From Pseudomonadota bacterium (GTDB lineage Bacteria > Pseudomonadota > Gammaproteobacteria > Burkholderiales > SG8-41): DNA of 6,439 bases. Shown here in pieces: positions 5,917 through 6,439 of this stretch. Below the pieces are notes generated by a model that made no database searches, was not told the origin of the DNA, and was given only the letters and a program-made list of their open reading frames with translations. Positions within the stretch are counted from its first letter, which is position 1, and every line of letters starts with the position of its first letter. The translations under genes and the position numbers were made by a program. The stretch covers positions 1-6,439 of the forward strand of contig JAEYXO010000065.1 of the NCBI GenBank assembly GCA_023431245.1, given 5' to 3'.

Positions 5917-5922
5917 CCGGAC
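5896..5922 (-). terminator. Possible weak terminator for the NnrU gene
   Basis: GTCCGG (5901-5906) and CCGGAC (5917-5922) form a six-pair GC-rich stem with a ten-base loop. On the - strand the stem is followed by GG and then TTTT (complement of 5896-5899), shortly after the NnrU stop. The loop contains the nucleotidyltransferase stop codon, so the element overlaps the convergent gene. The short stem and short T-run make it weak. On the + strand no T-run follows. Confidence 0.35.
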
Positions 5923-5930
5923 ACTACGCA

Positions 5931-6439
5931 TCAACCGAACGGCCCCACCCCGATCAGCCAGCGGTGCGCCCAGAACGCGAACACCGCCCAGAGCACAAAT
6001 CCCGCAATCACCGTCAGCGCCGAAAGCGCAGCCACGCCCGCCGGATAAACCGTGACGGCCCTGCGGTCGCGCCGCCGCGCGGCAATGAATCCCGCGATCG
6101 ACCAGGTCAGGAACGCGCCGAACAGGATCACGTCGGCCACGCGCCCGTTCGACAGCAGGTGCGCAAAGGCCCACAGCTTGATGCCGGCATACATCGGGTG
6201 TCCGACCGCCCCCTTGATGTGGTTGCCCGGCACATAGGCCGCGGCCACCAGCACAAAAGCCAGCAGCACCAGCAGGGCCGCGAGATGCCGCGTGAACAAC
6301 GGCGGATCGTAGAGGATCACCGGCACCTGCCGCGCTTCGCCGTAACCCCAGACCAGCAGCGCAAAACCCGCCAGCGACAGCAGGGTGTAAATCCCTTTCC
6401 AGGGGTACGGCCCGATGCGCTCGATCGTGCGCCTACGCC
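5931..6439 (-). CDS. NnrU-family integral membrane protein (N-terminus cut by window end)
   Basis: Reading the - strand, the frame stays open from the window end to a TGA at 5931-5933, giving 168 residues. The GTG at 6324-6326 is an internal valine, not the start, because clear family sequence continues before it (IERIGPYPWKGIYTLLSLAG). Four hydrophobic stretches are visible, near GIYTLLSLAGFALLVWGYG, HLAALLVLLAFVLVAAAYV, VADVILFGAFLTWSIAGF and ALTVIAGFVLWAVFAFWAH. Between the second and third lies the hallmark of NnrU proteins, HIKGAVGHPMYAGIKLWAF followed by AHLLSNG. NnrU was named for its link to nitric oxide metabolism in denitrifiers. The family is related to the plant 15-cis-zeta-carotene isomerase Z-ISO, a heme-b membrane protein. 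The function here is unknown. Complete members are about 190 residues, so roughly 20 residues are missing. It is convergent with the nucleotidyltransferase gene, 14 bases apart. Confidence 0.88.
   Translation of the reverse strand, partial: RRRTIERIGPYPWKGIYTLLSLAGFALLVWGYGEARQVPVILYDPPLFTRHLAALLVLLAFVLVAAAYVPGNHIKGAVGHPMYAGIKLWAFAHLLSNGRVADVILFGAFLTWSIAGFIAARRRDRRAVTVYPAGVAALSALTVIAGFVLWAVFAFWAHRWLIGVGPFG

Noticed and set aside
5819..6237. Small + strand open frames over the NnrU gene
   Set aside because: Proline- and arginine-rich translations antisense to a recognised membrane protein, with no ribosome binding site support.
6324..6326. GTG as start of the NnrU-family gene
   Set aside because: The frame stays open to the window end and the upstream residues match the expected N-terminal part of the family, including a membrane segment.

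Overview
The window is GC-rich, Gram-negative chromosomal sequence. The tripartite tricarboxylate transporter (TTT) genes, a Cupriavidus-like SauS/SauT pair, an NnrU-family membrane protein and TCAC-core heptamer repeats together suggest a betaproteobacterium (Burkholderiales or Rhodocyclales type). This placement is an inference from gene families, not a phylogenetic result.

Region 1 (1-4652, + strand) looks like one catabolic operon. It begins inside tctB, the small membrane subunit of a TTT transporter. The large subunit tctA follows with no gap (TGA directly followed by ATG). After 14 bases comes an acylating, CoA-dependent aldehyde dehydrogenase that closely resembles sulfoacetaldehyde dehydrogenase SauS. 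After 60 bases, which carry a degenerate 7-bp tandem repeat, comes an AMP-forming acyl-CoA ligase resembling sulfoacetate-CoA ligase SauT. A consistent reading is import of a small organic acid by TctABC, activation to its CoA thioester by the ligase, and reduction to the aldehyde by the dehydrogenase. Sulfoacetate is the best guess for the substrate. In that case TctABC would do the job that the MFS permease SauU does in Cupriavidus necator. The periplasmic binding protein TctC and sulfoacetaldehyde acetyltransferase Xsc are not in the window.

Region 2 (4653-5916, + strand) opens with a strikingly AT-rich spacer (73 A/T in the 100 bases 4681-4780). The spacer holds a promoter-like pair of hexamers and a perfect 6-5-6 palindrome over the start codon. 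Two overlapping genes follow: a 178-residue helix-turn-helix protein and a 200-residue nucleotidyltransferase-fold protein of the DUF6036/AbiEii-like kind. The second gene appears to start at a CTG inside the stop codon region of the first (CTGA). The arrangement has the features of a self-regulated toxin-antitoxin or defence-type module with a probably leaderless mRNA. It is the least described part of the window.

Region 3 (5931-6439, - strand) is the C-terminal 168 residues of an NnrU-family membrane protein. It converges on the nucleotidyltransferase gene and is cut by the window end. No RNA genes, CRISPR arrays or insertion sequences were seen.
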